Assembly: GCF_001718315.1 (NCBI RefSeq)
Contig: NZ_CP013364.1
Location: 62,001 to 126,000 of the forward strand
Source: Burkholderia diffusa
GTDB taxonomy: Bacteria; Pseudomonadota; Gammaproteobacteria; Burkholderiales; Burkholderiaceae
Length of the DNA: 64,000 bases
Reading direction: 5' to 3'
Shown here: positions 1 through 9,237 of the stretch, piece after piece
Layout of the letters: each line of letters begins with the position of its first letter
Position numbering within the stretch: the first letter of the stretch is position 1
Position numbers and translations under genes: made by a program
The notes under the pieces: model-generated
Databases searched by the model: none
What the model saw: the letters and a program-made list of their open reading frames with translations, nothing else
Told to the model about the DNA's origin: nothing

Positions 1-2280
1 GTGGCCGCGAGCTACGACGACGATCTGCCGTACACGCCGGCCTGGCAGGAAACGATCACGGGCGTGAAGCGCGCGGACGTGATCTCGGTCGCGCGGCAGT
101 TCGCGGAGAACGCGCACAAGACGCAAGGCAAGTCGATGGTGATCATCGGCGCGGGGATCAACCACTGGTTCCACATGGACATGTCGTACCGCGCGATCAT
201 CAACACGCTGATCATGTGCGGATGCGTCGGCAAGCCGGGCGGCGGCTGGTCGCATTACGTGGGCCAGGAGAAGCTGCGTCCGCAGACGGGCTGGACCGCG
301 CTCGCGTTCGCGCTCGACTGGAATCGTCCGCCGCGCCACATGAATGCGACGTCGTTCTTCTACGCGCACACCGATCAGTGGCGCTACGACACGATGGACC
401 CGGGCGCGCTGCTGTCGCCGCTCGCGGACAAGACGCAGTTCCACGGTTCGCCGATCGACTACAACGTGCGCGCCGAACGGATGGGCTGGCTGCCGTCCGC
501 GCCGCAGCTCGCGGTGAATCCGCTGAAAGTCGGCGCAAGTCTCGGCGATCCCGCGCAGGCCGGCGCCGACGTCGCGCGACAGCTGAAGGCCGGCACGCTT
601 CGAATGGCGTGCGAGGACCCGGACGCTCCCGACAACTTCCCGCGCAACCTGTTCGTGTGGCGCTCGAACCTGCTCGGCTCGTCGGGCAAGGGCCACGAGT
701 ATTTCCTGAAGCACCTGCTCGGCACGACTAACGGCGTGCAGGGCGAGGACCTCGGTGCGACGGGCGGCGTGCGCCCGGAGGAAGTGAAGTGGCGCGACGA
801 AGCGCCGCGCGGCAAGCTCGACCTGCTCGTCACGCTCGACTTCCGGATGTCGACCACCTGCATGTATTCGGACGTCGTGCTGCCGACCGCGACGTGGTAC
901 GAGAAGGACGACATGAATACGTCCGACATGCACCCGTTCATCCATCCGCTGTCGGCGGCGGTCGATCCAGCGTGGGAATCGAAGAGCGACTGGGAGATCT
1001 TCAAGGGGATCGCGAAGCGCTTCTCCGAACTGTGCGACGGGCACCTCGGCGTCGAACGCGACGTCGTGCTCGCGCCGATCGCGCACGACACGCCGGGCGA
1101 ACTCGCGCAGCCGTTCGACGTGCAGGACTGGAAACGCGGCGAATGCGAGCCGGTGCCGGGCCGCACGATGCCGGCGGTGATCGCCGTCGAGCGCGATTAC
1201 CCGAACACCTATGCACGCTTCACGTCGCTCGGCCCGCTGATGGACAAGCTCGGCAACGCTGGCAAGGGCATCGGCTGGGATACGAAGGACGAAGTGAAGC
1301 TGCTCGGCGAGCTCAACTACAAGGTCGCCGACGGCGCAACGCACGGGCGTCCGCGCATCGATACCGCGCTCGACGCGGCCGAGGTGATCCTCGCGCTCGC
1401 GCCGGAGACCAACGGTGAAGTCGCGGTGAAGGCGTGGCGTGCGCTGTCCGGCATCACCGGCATCGACCACACGCATCTGGCCGCGGCGCGCGAGGACGAG
1501 AAGATCCGCTTCCGCGACATCCAGGCGCAACCGCGCAAGATCATCTCGTCGCCGACGTGGAGCGGGATCGAGTCCGAGCACGTGTCGTATAACGCCGGTT
1601 ACGTGAACGTGCACGAGCTGGTGCCGTGGCGCACGCTGACCGGCCGTCAGCAGCTGTACCAGGATCACGCGTGGATGCGCGCGTTCGGCGAGTCGCTGTG
1701 CGTGTACAAGCCGCCGATCGACACGGGCAGCTACGCGCACATGGTCGGCAAGCGCTCGAACGGCAACCCCGAACGCGTGCTGAACTTCCTGACGCCGCAC
1801 CAGAAGTGGGGCATTCACAGCACGTACACGGACAACCTGCTGATGCTGACTCTGTCGCGCGGCGGCCCGATCGTGTGGATGTCGGAGGACGACGCGAAGG
1901 CGATCGGCGCGGTCGATAACGACTGGATCGAGTGCTACAACTCGAACGGCGCATTGTGCGCGCGGGCCGTGGTGAGCCAGCGCATTCCGTCCGGGATGGT
2001 GATGATGTACCACGCGCAGGAAAAGATCGTGAACACGCCCGGCTCCGAGATCACCGGCACGCGTGGCGGCATTCACAACTCGGTCACGCGCATCGCGCTG
2101 AAACCGACGCACATGATCGGCGGCTACGCGCAGTTGTCGTACGGCTTCAACTATTACGGCACGGTCGGCTCGAATCGCGACGAGTTCCTGATCGTGCGCA
2201 GGATGAACAAGGTCGACTGGCTCGACGGGGAAGAGGCCGTCACCGATACGTCGAACGTCCGCACCGGAGAAACGTCATGA
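1..2280 (+). CDS. narG: Respiratory nitrate reductase alpha subunit, 3' part (cut by window edge)
   Basis: C-terminal 759 residues of the catalytic Mo-bisMGD subunit of membrane-bound nitrate reductase, which reduces nitrate to nitrite on the cytoplasmic side using quinol electrons passed through NarI and NarH. The family is about 1250 residues long, so roughly the first 490, including the FeS-binding N-terminus and the Mo-ligand Asp, lie outside. The GTG at base 1 is simply the window edge, not a start. The tail contains typical NarG segments such as VLPTATWYEKDDMN and HMVGKRSNGNPERVLNFLTPHQKWGIHS-type sequence (only partly quoted). Its TGA overlaps the narH ATG (ATGA), as expected for a translationally coupled narGHJI operon. 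Identification is secure from content and gene order. Confidence 0.97.
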   Translation: MAASYDDDLPYTPAWQETITGVKRADVISVARQFAENAHKTQGKSMVIIGAGINHWFHMDMSYRAIINTLIMCGCVGKPGGGWSHYVGQEKLRPQTGWTALAFALDWNRPPRHMNATSFFYAHTDQWRYDTMDPGALLSPLADKTQFHGSPIDYNVRAERMGWLPSAPQLAVNPLKVGASLGDPAQAGADVARQLKAGTLRMACEDPDAPDNFPRNLFVWRSNLLGSSGKGHEYFLKHLLGTTNGVQGEDLGATGGVRPEEVKWRDEAPRGKLDLLVTLDFRMSTTCMYSDVVLPTATWYEKDDMNTSDMHPFIHPLSAAVDPAWESKSDWEIFKGIAKRFSELCDGHLGVERDVVLAPIAHDTPGELAQPFDVQDWKRGECEPVPGRTMPAVIAVERDYPNTYARFTSLGPLMDKLGNAGKGIGWDTKDEVKLLGELNYKVADGATHGRPRIDTALDAAEVILALAPETNGEVAVKAWRALSGITGIDHTHLAAAREDEKIRFRDIQAQPRKIISSPTWSGIESEHVSYNAGYVNVHELVPWRTLTGRQQLYQDHAWMRAFGESLCVYKPPIDTGSYAHMVGKRSNGNPERVLNFLTPHQKWGIHSTYTDNLLMLTLSRGGPIVWMSEDDAKAIGAVDNDWIECYNSNGALCARAVVSQRIPSGMVMMYHAQEKIVNTPGSEITGTRGGIHNSVTRIALKPTHMIGGYAQLSYGFNYYGTVGSNRDEFLIVRRMNKVDWLDGEEAVTDTSNVRTGETS

Positions 2281-3812
2281 AAGTACGCGCACAGATCGCG
2301 ATGGTGCTGAACCTCGACAAATGCATCGGGTGCCATACCTGCTCGGTGACCTGCAAGAACGTATGGACCAGCCGCGAAGGAATGGAATACGCGTGGTTCA
2401 ACAACGTCGAGACGAAACCGGGTATCGGCTATCCGAAGGACTGGGAGAACCAGGATCGCTGGCGCGGCGGCTGGCAGCGCCGTGCGGACGGCAGGATCGA
2501 GCCGCGTCTGGGCGGCAAGTGGCGGCTGCTCGCGCAGATCTTCGCGAACCCGCACCTGCCCGAGATCGACGACTACTACGAGCCGTTCACGTTCGACTAC
2601 GCGCATCTCCAGGAAGCGGGCAACACGCGCGCGATGCCGGTCGCGCGGCCGCGCTCGCTGATCAGCGGCCAGCGCCTCGAGAAGATCGAGTGGGGGCCGA
2701 ACTGGGAGGAGATCCTCGGCGGCGAGTTCGAGAAGCGCGCGAAGGACTACAACTTCGAGAACGTGCAGAAGGAGATCTACGGCCAGTTCGAGAACACTTT
2801 CATGATGTACCTGCCGCGCCTCTGCGAGCACTGCCTGAATCCGGCGTGCGTCGCGTCGTGTCCGTCGGGCTCGATCTACAAGCGCGAGGAAGACGGCATC
2901 GTACTGATCGACCAGGACAAGTGCCGCGGCTGGCGCATGTGCGTGTCGGGCTGCCCGTACAAGAAGATCTACTACAACTGGCAGAGCGGCAAGGCCGAGA
3001 AATGCATCTTCTGCTATCCGCGCATCGAGGCCGGCCAACCGACCGTGTGCTCGGAAACCTGCGTGGGCCGCATCCGCTACCTCGGCGTGCTGTTGTACGA
3101 CGCCGACCGGATCAGTGAAGCCGCGAGCGCGGAAAGCGAGAAGGACCTGTACGAAGCGCAGCTGTCGCTGTTTCTCGATCCAGAGGATCCGGCCGTGATC
3201 GCGCAAGCCGAGCGAGACGGCGTGCCGGCCGCATGGCTCGACGCCGCGCGGCGCTCGCCGGCCTACAAGATGGCGATCGACTGGAAGATTGCGTTTCCGC
3301 TGCATCCGGAATACCGGACGCTGCCGATGGTCTGGTACGTGCCGCCGCTGTCGCCGATCAACTCTGCCGCGAACAGCGGCGCGCTCGGGATGAACGGCTA
3401 TCTGCCGGACGTCGAATCGCTGCGCATTCCGCTGCGTTATCTGGCGAACCTGCTGACGGCCGGCGACGAGGCGCCGGTAAAGCTCGCACTCGAGCGGCTG
3501 CTCGCGATGCGTGCGTTCATGCGCGCGCGCCACGTCGATGGCATCGATGCGCGCGGCGTGCTCGACCAGGTTGGGCTGTCGCTCGCGCAGGTGGAGGAGA
3601 TGTACCGCTATCTCGCGATCGCGAACTACGAGGATCGTTTCGTGATCCCGACGACGCACCGTGAGTATGCGGAGAACGCGTACGACCTGCGTTCGTCGTG
3701 CGGTTTCTCGTTCGGCAACGGTTGCTCGGATGGCCGTTCGTCGGCCAGCCTGTTCGGCACGAAGAAGGGGAAGGGCACACGAACGATTCCGATCCAGGAG
3801 GTATCGCGATGA
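2277..3812 (+). CDS. narH: Nitrate reductase beta subunit (FeS electron-transfer)
   Basis: 511-residue iron-sulfur subunit carrying electrons from NarI haems to NarG. The first cluster motif CIGCHTCSVTC sits at residues 16-26, and further Cys groups follow (CEHCLNPACVASC, CRGWRMCVSGC, CIFCYPR). In CRGWRMC a Trp replaces one Cys, the known NarH signature that makes that site a [3Fe-4S] cluster. The start at 2277 overlaps the narG stop by four bases and gives a protein of family length; longer upstream reading in the same frame is a shadow of narG. The C-terminus overlaps the narJ ATG in the same way. Confidence 0.97.
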   Translation: MKVRAQIAMVLNLDKCIGCHTCSVTCKNVWTSREGMEYAWFNNVETKPGIGYPKDWENQDRWRGGWQRRADGRIEPRLGGKWRLLAQIFANPHLPEIDDYYEPFTFDYAHLQEAGNTRAMPVARPRSLISGQRLEKIEWGPNWEEILGGEFEKRAKDYNFENVQKEIYGQFENTFMMYLPRLCEHCLNPACVASCPSGSIYKREEDGIVLIDQDKCRGWRMCVSGCPYKKIYYNWQSGKAEKCIFCYPRIEAGQPTVCSETCVGRIRYLGVLLYDADRISEAASAESEKDLYEAQLSLFLDPEDPAVIAQAERDGVPAAWLDAARRSPAYKMAIDWKIAFPLHPEYRTLPMVWYVPPLSPINSAANSGALGMNGYLPDVESLRIPLRYLANLLTAGDEAPVKLALERLLAMRAFMRARHVDGIDARGVLDQVGLSLAQVEEMYRYLAIANYEDRFVIPTTHREYAENAYDLRSSCGFSFGNGCSDGRSSASLFGTKKGKGTRTIPIQEVSR

Positions 3813-4504
3813 GCAGCGCAACCGATCCGACCTACGCAGCGTTCGCGGCGCTGCTCGACTACCCGGACGATACGCTCGTCGATGTGCTCGATTCGATCGA
3901 AACGCATCTGCGCGAAGCGGCGCGTTTGCCGAAGCCGGTTCGCGCGGGTCTCGACCGCTTCTTCGCTTACGTGCGCGAGCGCGACCTGCTGACGCTGCAG
4001 GAGAACTACGTCGCGCTGTTCGATCGCGGCCGTGCGACGTCGCTGCACCTGTTCGAGCATGTGCATGGCGAATCGCGCGACCGCGGGCAGGCGATGGTCG
4101 ACCTGCTGCAGATGTACGAGCGGCACGGGCTGGCGTTGAACCCGGGCGAACTGCCCGACTACCTGCCCGTGTTCCTCGAATACCTGTCGCGGCTGCCGGC
4201 GGCCGATGCGCGCAACCTGCTCGGCGAGACCGGTGAGATCCTGCGCGCGCTGGCCGACCAGCTCGCGCAGCGCGGCAGCCATTACAGCTTCGTCGTCGGC
4301 GCACTGCTGCCGATGGCCGGCCTCGCGCCGGTCGACGCACCGGTGGCGGCGGACGACGACGTCGCTGCCGAGCGGCCGAGTGCCGACGACTACCGCGCGC
4401 TCGACGCGTCGTATGCGGACGAGGCGGTGCGCTTCGTCGGCGCGGCAACGCCGGCCGAGCAGACGGTGCGGTTCCACGACAAGCGGCCGGCTCGCGGCGC
4501 ATAA
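3809..4504 (+). CDS. narJ: Nitrate reductase assembly chaperone
   Basis: 231-residue system-specific chaperone of the NarJ/TorD family that holds NarGH until the molybdenum cofactor is inserted; not part of the final enzyme. The ATG at 3809 overlaps the narH stop (ATGA) and follows an AGGAGG ribosome site about 5 bases upstream, so it is preferred over the longer open frame beginning at 3698. The sequence is mostly helical with the segment HVHGESRDRGQAMVDLLQMY near the middle, characteristic of NarJ. The C-terminal 50 residues are acidic and variable. Position between narH and narI supports the call. Confidence 0.95.
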   Translation: MSSATDPTYAAFAALLDYPDDTLVDVLDSIETHLREAARLPKPVRAGLDRFFAYVRERDLLTLQENYVALFDRGRATSLHLFEHVHGESRDRGQAMVDLLQMYERHGLALNPGELPDYLPVFLEYLSRLPAADARNLLGETGEILRALADQLAQRGSHYSFVVGALLPMAGLAPVDAPVAADDDVAAERPSADDYRALDASYADEAVRFVGAATPAEQTVRFHDKRPARGA

Positions 4505-4528
4505 GCGCGGGCCCAACTGGGGAAAGAC

Positions 4529-5212
4529 ATGAACGCTTACTTGCATCAGTTCCTGTTCGGGATCTACCCGTACATCTGTCTGGCGGTGCTGCTGGTCGGC
4601 AGCCTGATCCGCTTCGACCGCGAGCAGTACACGTGGAAGAGCGATTCGTCGCAACTGCTGCGCCACGGCATGCTGCGGCTTGGCAGCAACCTGTTCCACT
4701 GGGGCGTGCTGGTCGTCGTGCTGGGGCACTTCGGCGGCTTCCTCGCACCGCACTGGCTCGTGTCGCCGTTCCTGTCGGCGTCCGGGCACCAGCTCGTCGC
4801 GATGGTGGCGGGCGGTGCGGCCGGCGTCGCGGCGATCATCGGGCTGACGATCCTGATCTGGCGACGTCTCGGCGACGCGCGCATCCGCAAGAACAGCCGC
4901 AAGTCCGACATCCTGATCGTGCTGATGCTGTGGGTGCAGCTCGCGCTCGGGCTCGGCACCGTCGTGCTGTCGACGCGCCACATGGACGGCGTGATGTTCG
5001 AACAGCTCACCGACTACGTGAAGGGCGTCGTCACGTTCCGGCCGGACATCGCGAGCCTGCTGGTCGGCGTGCCGCTGACGTACCGGCTGCATATCCTGCT
5101 CGGCTTCACGATTTTCCTCGTGTCGCCGTTCACGCGGATGGTGCACATCTGGAGCGGCATCGCGTCGGTCGCGTATCTGATCCGCCCGTACCAGCTCGTG
5201 CGCAAGCGCTGA
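4529..5212 (+). CDS. narI: Nitrate reductase gamma subunit (cytochrome b membrane anchor)
   Basis: 227-residue membrane subunit that oxidises quinol at the periplasmic side and passes electrons through two b haems to NarH. Five hydrophobic segments are visible. Candidate axial haem ligands fall at His57 and His67 (NLFHWGVLVVVLGHFGG) and His188 and His206 (RLHILLGF, RMVHIWSG), matching the spacing of the four ligands in the E. coli protein. A GGGGAAAG purine-rich site precedes the ATG. It is separated from narJ by 24 bases and followed after 9 bases by a PPIase gene, all in one operon. Confidence 0.97.
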   Translation: MNAYLHQFLFGIYPYICLAVLLVGSLIRFDREQYTWKSDSSQLLRHGMLRLGSNLFHWGVLVVVLGHFGGFLAPHWLVSPFLSASGHQLVAMVAGGAAGVAAIIGLTILIWRRLGDARIRKNSRKSDILIVLMLWVQLALGLGTVVLSTRHMDGVMFEQLTDYVKGVVTFRPDIASLLVGVPLTYRLHILLGFTIFLVSPFTRMVHIWSGIASVAYLIRPYQLVRKR

Positions 5213-5221
5213 GGAGCCCAC

Positions 5222-6010
5222 ATGAACGACGTTCTCTCCGAAGTCGCGACCGCGCCGCTGACGGTCAACGGCGTGGCGATCGACGACGCGGCCATCGCGG
5301 CCGAGGCCGAGCATCACGGCGACGTGCCCGATCCGCTCGATGCGGCACGGCATGCGCTCGCGGTGCGCGAATTGCTGCGGCAGCGCGCGGTGTCCCTCGC
5401 GCTGATCGACGAAGAAGCACCGCTCGACGACGCGGCGGTCGACGCGTTGCTCGAACGCGAGCTGACGCACGTGCCCGAACCGGATCGCGCCGATTGCGAG
5501 CGCTACTACGCGCGGCATCCGGCGCGTTTTCGCCGGGGCGACATCGTGTGTGCGAGTCATGTGCTGTTCGCGATGACCGACCGCGTGCCGCTCGCACCGC
5601 TGCGGCAGCCTGCGGAACGTGCGCTCGCCGACGTGGTGGCTGCGCCCGACACGTTCGAAGCGGTCGCACGCGCGTCGTCGAACTGTCCGTCGGCGCAGGT
5701 CGGCGGCAGCCTCGGGCAATTGCTGCGCGGCGACACCGTGCCGGAATTCGAGGCCGCGCTGTTCGACACGGACGGGCTCGGTGTGCTGCCGAAACTCGTC
5801 AACACACGCTTCGGCTTCCACATCGTGCGCATCGAGCGCCGCGTGCCGGGCGACGTGGTGCCGTTCGACGAGGCCGCCGGCCAGATCGCTGCGTACCTGT
5901 CGGAACGCGTGCGGCAGCGGGCGATGCGGCAGTACGTGGCGATACTCGCGGCCGGTGCGCGCGTCGAAGGCGTGACCTTCGATGGCGCGAACGGACCGCT
6001 CGTCCAATGA
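5222..6010 (+). CDS. Parvulin-type peptidyl-prolyl isomerase (PpiC/NifM-like) in nar operon
   Basis: 262-residue protein with a C-terminal parvulin rotamase domain at about residues 105-210 (segments CASHVLF, GGSLGQLLRGDTVPEFEAALF and LPKLVNTRFGFHIVRIERR are typical of PpiC) and an N-terminal helical region like NifM/SurA-type foldases. No signal peptide or membrane segment is evident, so it is probably cytoplasmic. It sits 9 bases after narI and 15 bases before narK, so it is almost certainly co-transcribed. Inference: it assists folding or cofactor loading of the nitrate reductase subunits. E. coli narGHJI lacks this gene. Confidence 0.88.
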   Translation: MNDVLSEVATAPLTVNGVAIDDAAIAAEAEHHGDVPDPLDAARHALAVRELLRQRAVSLALIDEEAPLDDAAVDALLERELTHVPEPDRADCERYYARHPARFRRGDIVCASHVLFAMTDRVPLAPLRQPAERALADVVAAPDTFEAVARASSNCPSAQVGGSLGQLLRGDTVPEFEAALFDTDGLGVLPKLVNTRFGFHIVRIERRVPGDVVPFDEAAGQIAAYLSERVRQRAMRQYVAILAAGARVEGVTFDGANGPLVQ

Positions 6011-6025
6011 AACGAGGTTTTGCGT

Positions 6026-7291
6026 ATGGCAACCCAACAAAGTAACGTCGGCCTGGCTGCCGACACCCAGGCCATCCCGCTGCGCGCGTGGTCGGTGCTG
6101 GCCGCGAGCACGCTCGCGTTCATGGTGTGTTTCGTCGTGTGGATGATGTTCGGCGTGCTCGGCGTGCAGCTGCGCGCCGATCTCGGGTTGAACAGCACGG
6201 AATTCGGGCTGCTCACGTCCACGCCCGTGCTGACCGGCGCGCTGATGCGCTTGCCGCTCGGCACGTGGACCGACCGCTTCGGCGGCCGCATCGTGATGAC
6301 GGTGCTGCTCGTCGTGTGCGCGATTCCGGTCTACGTCGTCAGCTACGCGACGCAACTCTGGCAGTTCCTCGTGATCGGGCTGTTTCTCGGCTGCGTCGGT
6401 GCGTCGTTCGCGGTCGGCACGCCGTACGTCGCGCGCTTCTTTCCGCCGAAACGTCGCGGGCTCGCGATGGGCGTGTTCGGCGCGGGCACGTGCGGCGCGG
6501 CGGTCAACCTGTTCGTCACGCCGCTGCTGCTGTCCGCCTATGGATGGCGCTTCGTGCCGCGCGTCTACGCGGTTGCATTGCTCGTCACGGCCGTGATCTT
6601 CTGGCTCGCGTCGGCGCCCGATCCAGGTGCGGGCAAACGGGGCGGGTCGATGCTCGACGCGTTCAAGGTGTTGCGCGATCCGCGCGTGTGGCGACTCTGC
6701 CAGTACTACTCGATCACGTTCGGGGGCTTCACCGCGCTGTCGCTGTGGATTCCGCAGTACCTGAAGAGCGAATACGGGATGTCGCTCGTGATGGCCTCCG
6801 CGTTCGCCGCGGGTTTCTCGTTGCCGGGCTCGGTGCTGCGCGCACTCGGCGGCGCGCTGTCCGACCGCTTCGGCGCGCATGCGGTGACCTGGTGGGGGCT
6901 GTGGGTCGCGTGGATCTGCCTGTTCCTGCTGTCGTACCCGGCGACCGACTTCGTGATTCACACGATCGACGGCACCGCGTCGCTGAATCTGTCGATGCCG
7001 GCGGCAGGCTTCGTTGCGCTGACCTTCGTGCTGGGTGCGGTGTTCGCGTTCGGAATGGCGTCAACCTTCAAGTACGTCGCCGACGACTTCCCGGACAACA
7101 TGGGCGTCGTCACCGGCATCGTGGGCCTCGCGGGCGGGCTCGGCGGCTTCCTGCTGCCGATCCTGTTCGGCATGCTGCTCGATCTGCTGCGCGTGCGCAC
7201 GACCTGCTTCATGTTCCTGTACGGAATCGTATGGGTGTCGCTGATCCTCATCTACGTGTCCGAGGTGCGGCGCACGCCGGTGACGGGCTGA
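6026..7291 (+). CDS. narK: Nitrate/nitrite transporter, MFS (NarK family)
   Basis: 421-residue major facilitator with about 12 membrane segments. It brings nitrate to cytoplasmic NarG and/or exports nitrite. The N-terminal half has the nitrate-porter layout (LLTSTPVLTGALMRLPLGTW, DRFGGRIV) and glycine-rich helices resembling the nitrate signature in both halves (GMGVFGAGTCGAAVN-like; GIVGLAGGLGGFLLP). The ATG at 6026 is chosen over the in-frame TTG six bases upstream because GAGG lies 8 bases before it. Last gene of the visible nar operon; here narK is distal to narI rather than first. Confidence 0.93.
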   Translation: MATQQSNVGLAADTQAIPLRAWSVLAASTLAFMVCFVVWMMFGVLGVQLRADLGLNSTEFGLLTSTPVLTGALMRLPLGTWTDRFGGRIVMTVLLVVCAIPVYVVSYATQLWQFLVIGLFLGCVGASFAVGTPYVARFFPPKRRGLAMGVFGAGTCGAAVNLFVTPLLLSAYGWRFVPRVYAVALLVTAVIFWLASAPDPGAGKRGGSMLDAFKVLRDPRVWRLCQYYSITFGGFTALSLWIPQYLKSEYGMSLVMASAFAAGFSLPGSVLRALGGALSDRFGAHAVTWWGLWVAWICLFLLSYPATDFVIHTIDGTASLNLSMPAAGFVALTFVLGAVFAFGMASTFKYVADDFPDNMGVVTGIVGLAGGLGGFLLPILFGMLLDLLRVRTTCFMFLYGIVWVSLILIYVSEVRRTPVTG

Positions 7292-7297
7292 CCGTTC

Positions 7298-7331
7298 GTG
7301 CGCGATGCCGGCCGCCACCGGCATCGCGCAC
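7298..7331. repeat. Perfect 14-bp inverted repeat with 6-bp spacer after narK
   Basis: GTGCGCGATGCCGG at 7298-7311 is exactly repeated in inverse at 7318-7331 around the spacer CCGCCA. It lies 6 bases after the narK stop and 58 bases before the recombinase gene. Neither side has a T-run, so it is not a canonical intrinsic terminator, though it may still end or stabilise the nar transcript. The 14-6-14 layout also resembles a tyrosine-recombinase core site. Confidence 0.8.
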
Positions 7332-7389
7332 GCAACCTGCAGCACGCCGGGCGTTTTCGAGCGCCCGTGGTTCTGTCAAACTGGCGCCC

Positions 7390-9126
7390 ATGACATCGCG
7401 CCTTGCCTTACCGCCTTCCCCCGATTCCCCGCCCGCGCCCGCGGGCTTTCCCGACGCCGACGAGCTGGCCGCGCTGCGCGCTTGGTACGCGGGCATGACC
7501 GTGCGCCAGGCGGTCGAACGCTATCTGCCCGATCGTCTCGGTGAAGGGCGGTCGGCGCGCGGCGTGATCGGCGGGATTCGTCGCCGTCTCGTGCGTGTCG
7601 CGCGGCAGGCCGGGCGGCCCGAGCTCGCGGAGCAATTGGGTCATGCCGACAGCGAGCGCATCCAGATGGCGAAGGCCGCGACCGATGCGATCGGCCTGCT
7701 GCGCCATGCGCGCGCGCCGGTGCCGCAGATCAGCGACGACGTCGGCTTGTGGCTGCCCGCCCGCGCGGTCGTCGCGCTGCGTGCGCACGGGATCGCGACG
7801 CTGGCCGACCTGACCGTTCGGATTCCCAGGCGGCGGCAATGGTGGCGCGCGATCGCGGGGCTCGGCGTGGCGAGCGCGCGGCACATCGAGGCGTTCTTTT
7901 CCGCGCATCCCGAGCTGACCGAGCGCGCGCGCGCGCTGATCGCGGCGACGCCGCGCAGCGCCATCGTGCCCTGGGAGCACCTGAAGCTGCCGCACGAAGT
8001 CGACGGTTCGAACGGCATGTTTCGCGCGCCGCGCGCGACCAGCACGCTCGACGCGGACAACGATTACGCGGCCGTGCACGCGTGGCTGTCGCTGCACGAA
8101 TCGGCCGCCACGCGCCGCGCGTACCGGAAGGAGGCCGAGCGGCTGATCCTGTGGGCGATCGTCGAGCGCGGGCGCGCGCTGTCGTCGCTGACCACCGAGG
8201 ATGCGGTCGCGTATCGCGCGTTCCTGCGCAACCCGACGCCGCACGAACGCTGGATCGGCCCGGTGCGGCCGCGCGGCGCGCCGGACTGGCGGCCGTTTTC
8301 GGGCGGATTGTCCGCGCGGTCGGCCGCCTACACGCTGTCGGTCCTCGGCGCGCTGTTCCGCTGGCTGATCGAGCAGCGCTATCTGCTCGCGAATCCGTTC
8401 GCGGGCGTCAAGGTGCGCGATACGCGCGGCGCGAATGCGCTGGATACGTCGCATGCGTTCACCGAAGGCGAGTGGCTGCTTGTGCGCACGATCGCGGACG
8501 GGCTCGAGTTTCGCAAGGACACATCGTCCGGCGCGCGACAGTCCGGCTGGACGCCGGCCGCCGCGCAACGCCTGCGCTTCATCCTCGATTTCGGTTATGC
8601 GACCGGGCTGCGTGCGAGCGAGCTGGTCGGCGCGACGCTCGGCGACATCGAAACGGACGCGCACGGCGATGCGTGGCTGAAGGTGATCGGCAAGGGCAGC
8701 AAGGCCGCGCGTGTCGCGCTGCCGCCGCTCGCGCGCACGGCGCTCGATCGGTATCTGGTCGCGCGGCGGCTGCCGGTGACGCCGGTGCGCTGGCGGCCGG
8801 ATACCCCACTGATTCCGAGCCTCGCGGAAGACGGCGCGGCCGGCATCACGAGCGTGCGGCTGTGGAAGGTGATGCAGCGTTTCTTCGCGCAGACGGCCGC
8901 GCTCGTCGATGACGACAACCCGTCGCTCGCGCAGAAGCTGCGCCAGGCCAGCCCGCACTGGATGCGTCACACGCATGCGACGCATGCGCTCGCGCGCGGC
9001 GCGGAGCTGACGACGGTGCGTGACAACTTGCGGCATGCGTCGATCTCGACAACGTCGATTTATCTGCACGGCGACGATGTGAAGCGGGCGAGGCAGATGT
9101 CGAGCGCGTTTTCGGCTGACAAATGA
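7390..9126 (+). CDS. Tyrosine recombinase / phage-type integrase with long N-terminal domain
   Basis: 578-residue site-specific recombinase. Residues about 1-200 form the N-terminal domain seen in a group of proteobacterial integrases (DUF3701-like), with a helix-hairpin-like stretch VALRAHGIATLADLTVRIP. Residues about 215-345 are the SAM-like core-binding domain, and the catalytic domain follows. Catalytic residues are visible: Arg in TGLRASELVG (about 408), Lys in IGKGSKAARV, HxxR in HWMRHTHATH (about 522-525), His in LRHASISTT and Tyr in SIYLHGDD. All six expected positions are present, so it should be active. No phage genes or tRNA are adjacent. The start follows the expected N-terminus; the frame is open far upstream only through narK. 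Confidence 0.9.
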   Translation: MTSRLALPPSPDSPPAPAGFPDADELAALRAWYAGMTVRQAVERYLPDRLGEGRSARGVIGGIRRRLVRVARQAGRPELAEQLGHADSERIQMAKAATDAIGLLRHARAPVPQISDDVGLWLPARAVVALRAHGIATLADLTVRIPRRRQWWRAIAGLGVASARHIEAFFSAHPELTERARALIAATPRSAIVPWEHLKLPHEVDGSNGMFRAPRATSTLDADNDYAAVHAWLSLHESAATRRAYRKEAERLILWAIVERGRALSSLTTEDAVAYRAFLRNPTPHERWIGPVRPRGAPDWRPFSGGLSARSAAYTLSVLGALFRWLIEQRYLLANPFAGVKVRDTRGANALDTSHAFTEGEWLLVRTIADGLEFRKDTSSGARQSGWTPAAAQRLRFILDFGYATGLRASELVGATLGDIETDAHGDAWLKVIGKGSKAARVALPPLARTALDRYLVARRLPVTPVRWRPDTPLIPSLAEDGAAGITSVRLWKVMQRFFAQTAALVDDDNPSLAQKLRQASPHWMRHTHATHALARGAELTTVRDNLRHASISTTSIYLHGDDVKRARQMSSAFSADK

Positions 9127-9237
9127 ATCCGGCGCGCGCTCGATTGAACGGAACGACAGCGTATCGCTGACGGTCAGAGGGTGTATTCCGTATGGCAACA
9201 GGCGCGCGACCATCGTGCGCACCGCTGGAGCACAAGA

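Noticed and set aside
2154..4748. Long minus-strand open frame opposite narH/narJ
   Set aside because: Same GC shadow effect; no start signals or domain similarity.
3626..6961. Very long minus-strand open frame (over 1100 codons) opposite narHJI
   Set aside because: Shadow frame caused by high GC at third positions; Arg/His/Glu-rich translation without family features, and opposite strongly recognised genes.
6088..7389. Open frame joining the recombinase to sequence inside narK
   Set aside because: The upstream part is out of frame with narK and Arg-rich; the recombinase N-terminus is at 7390.
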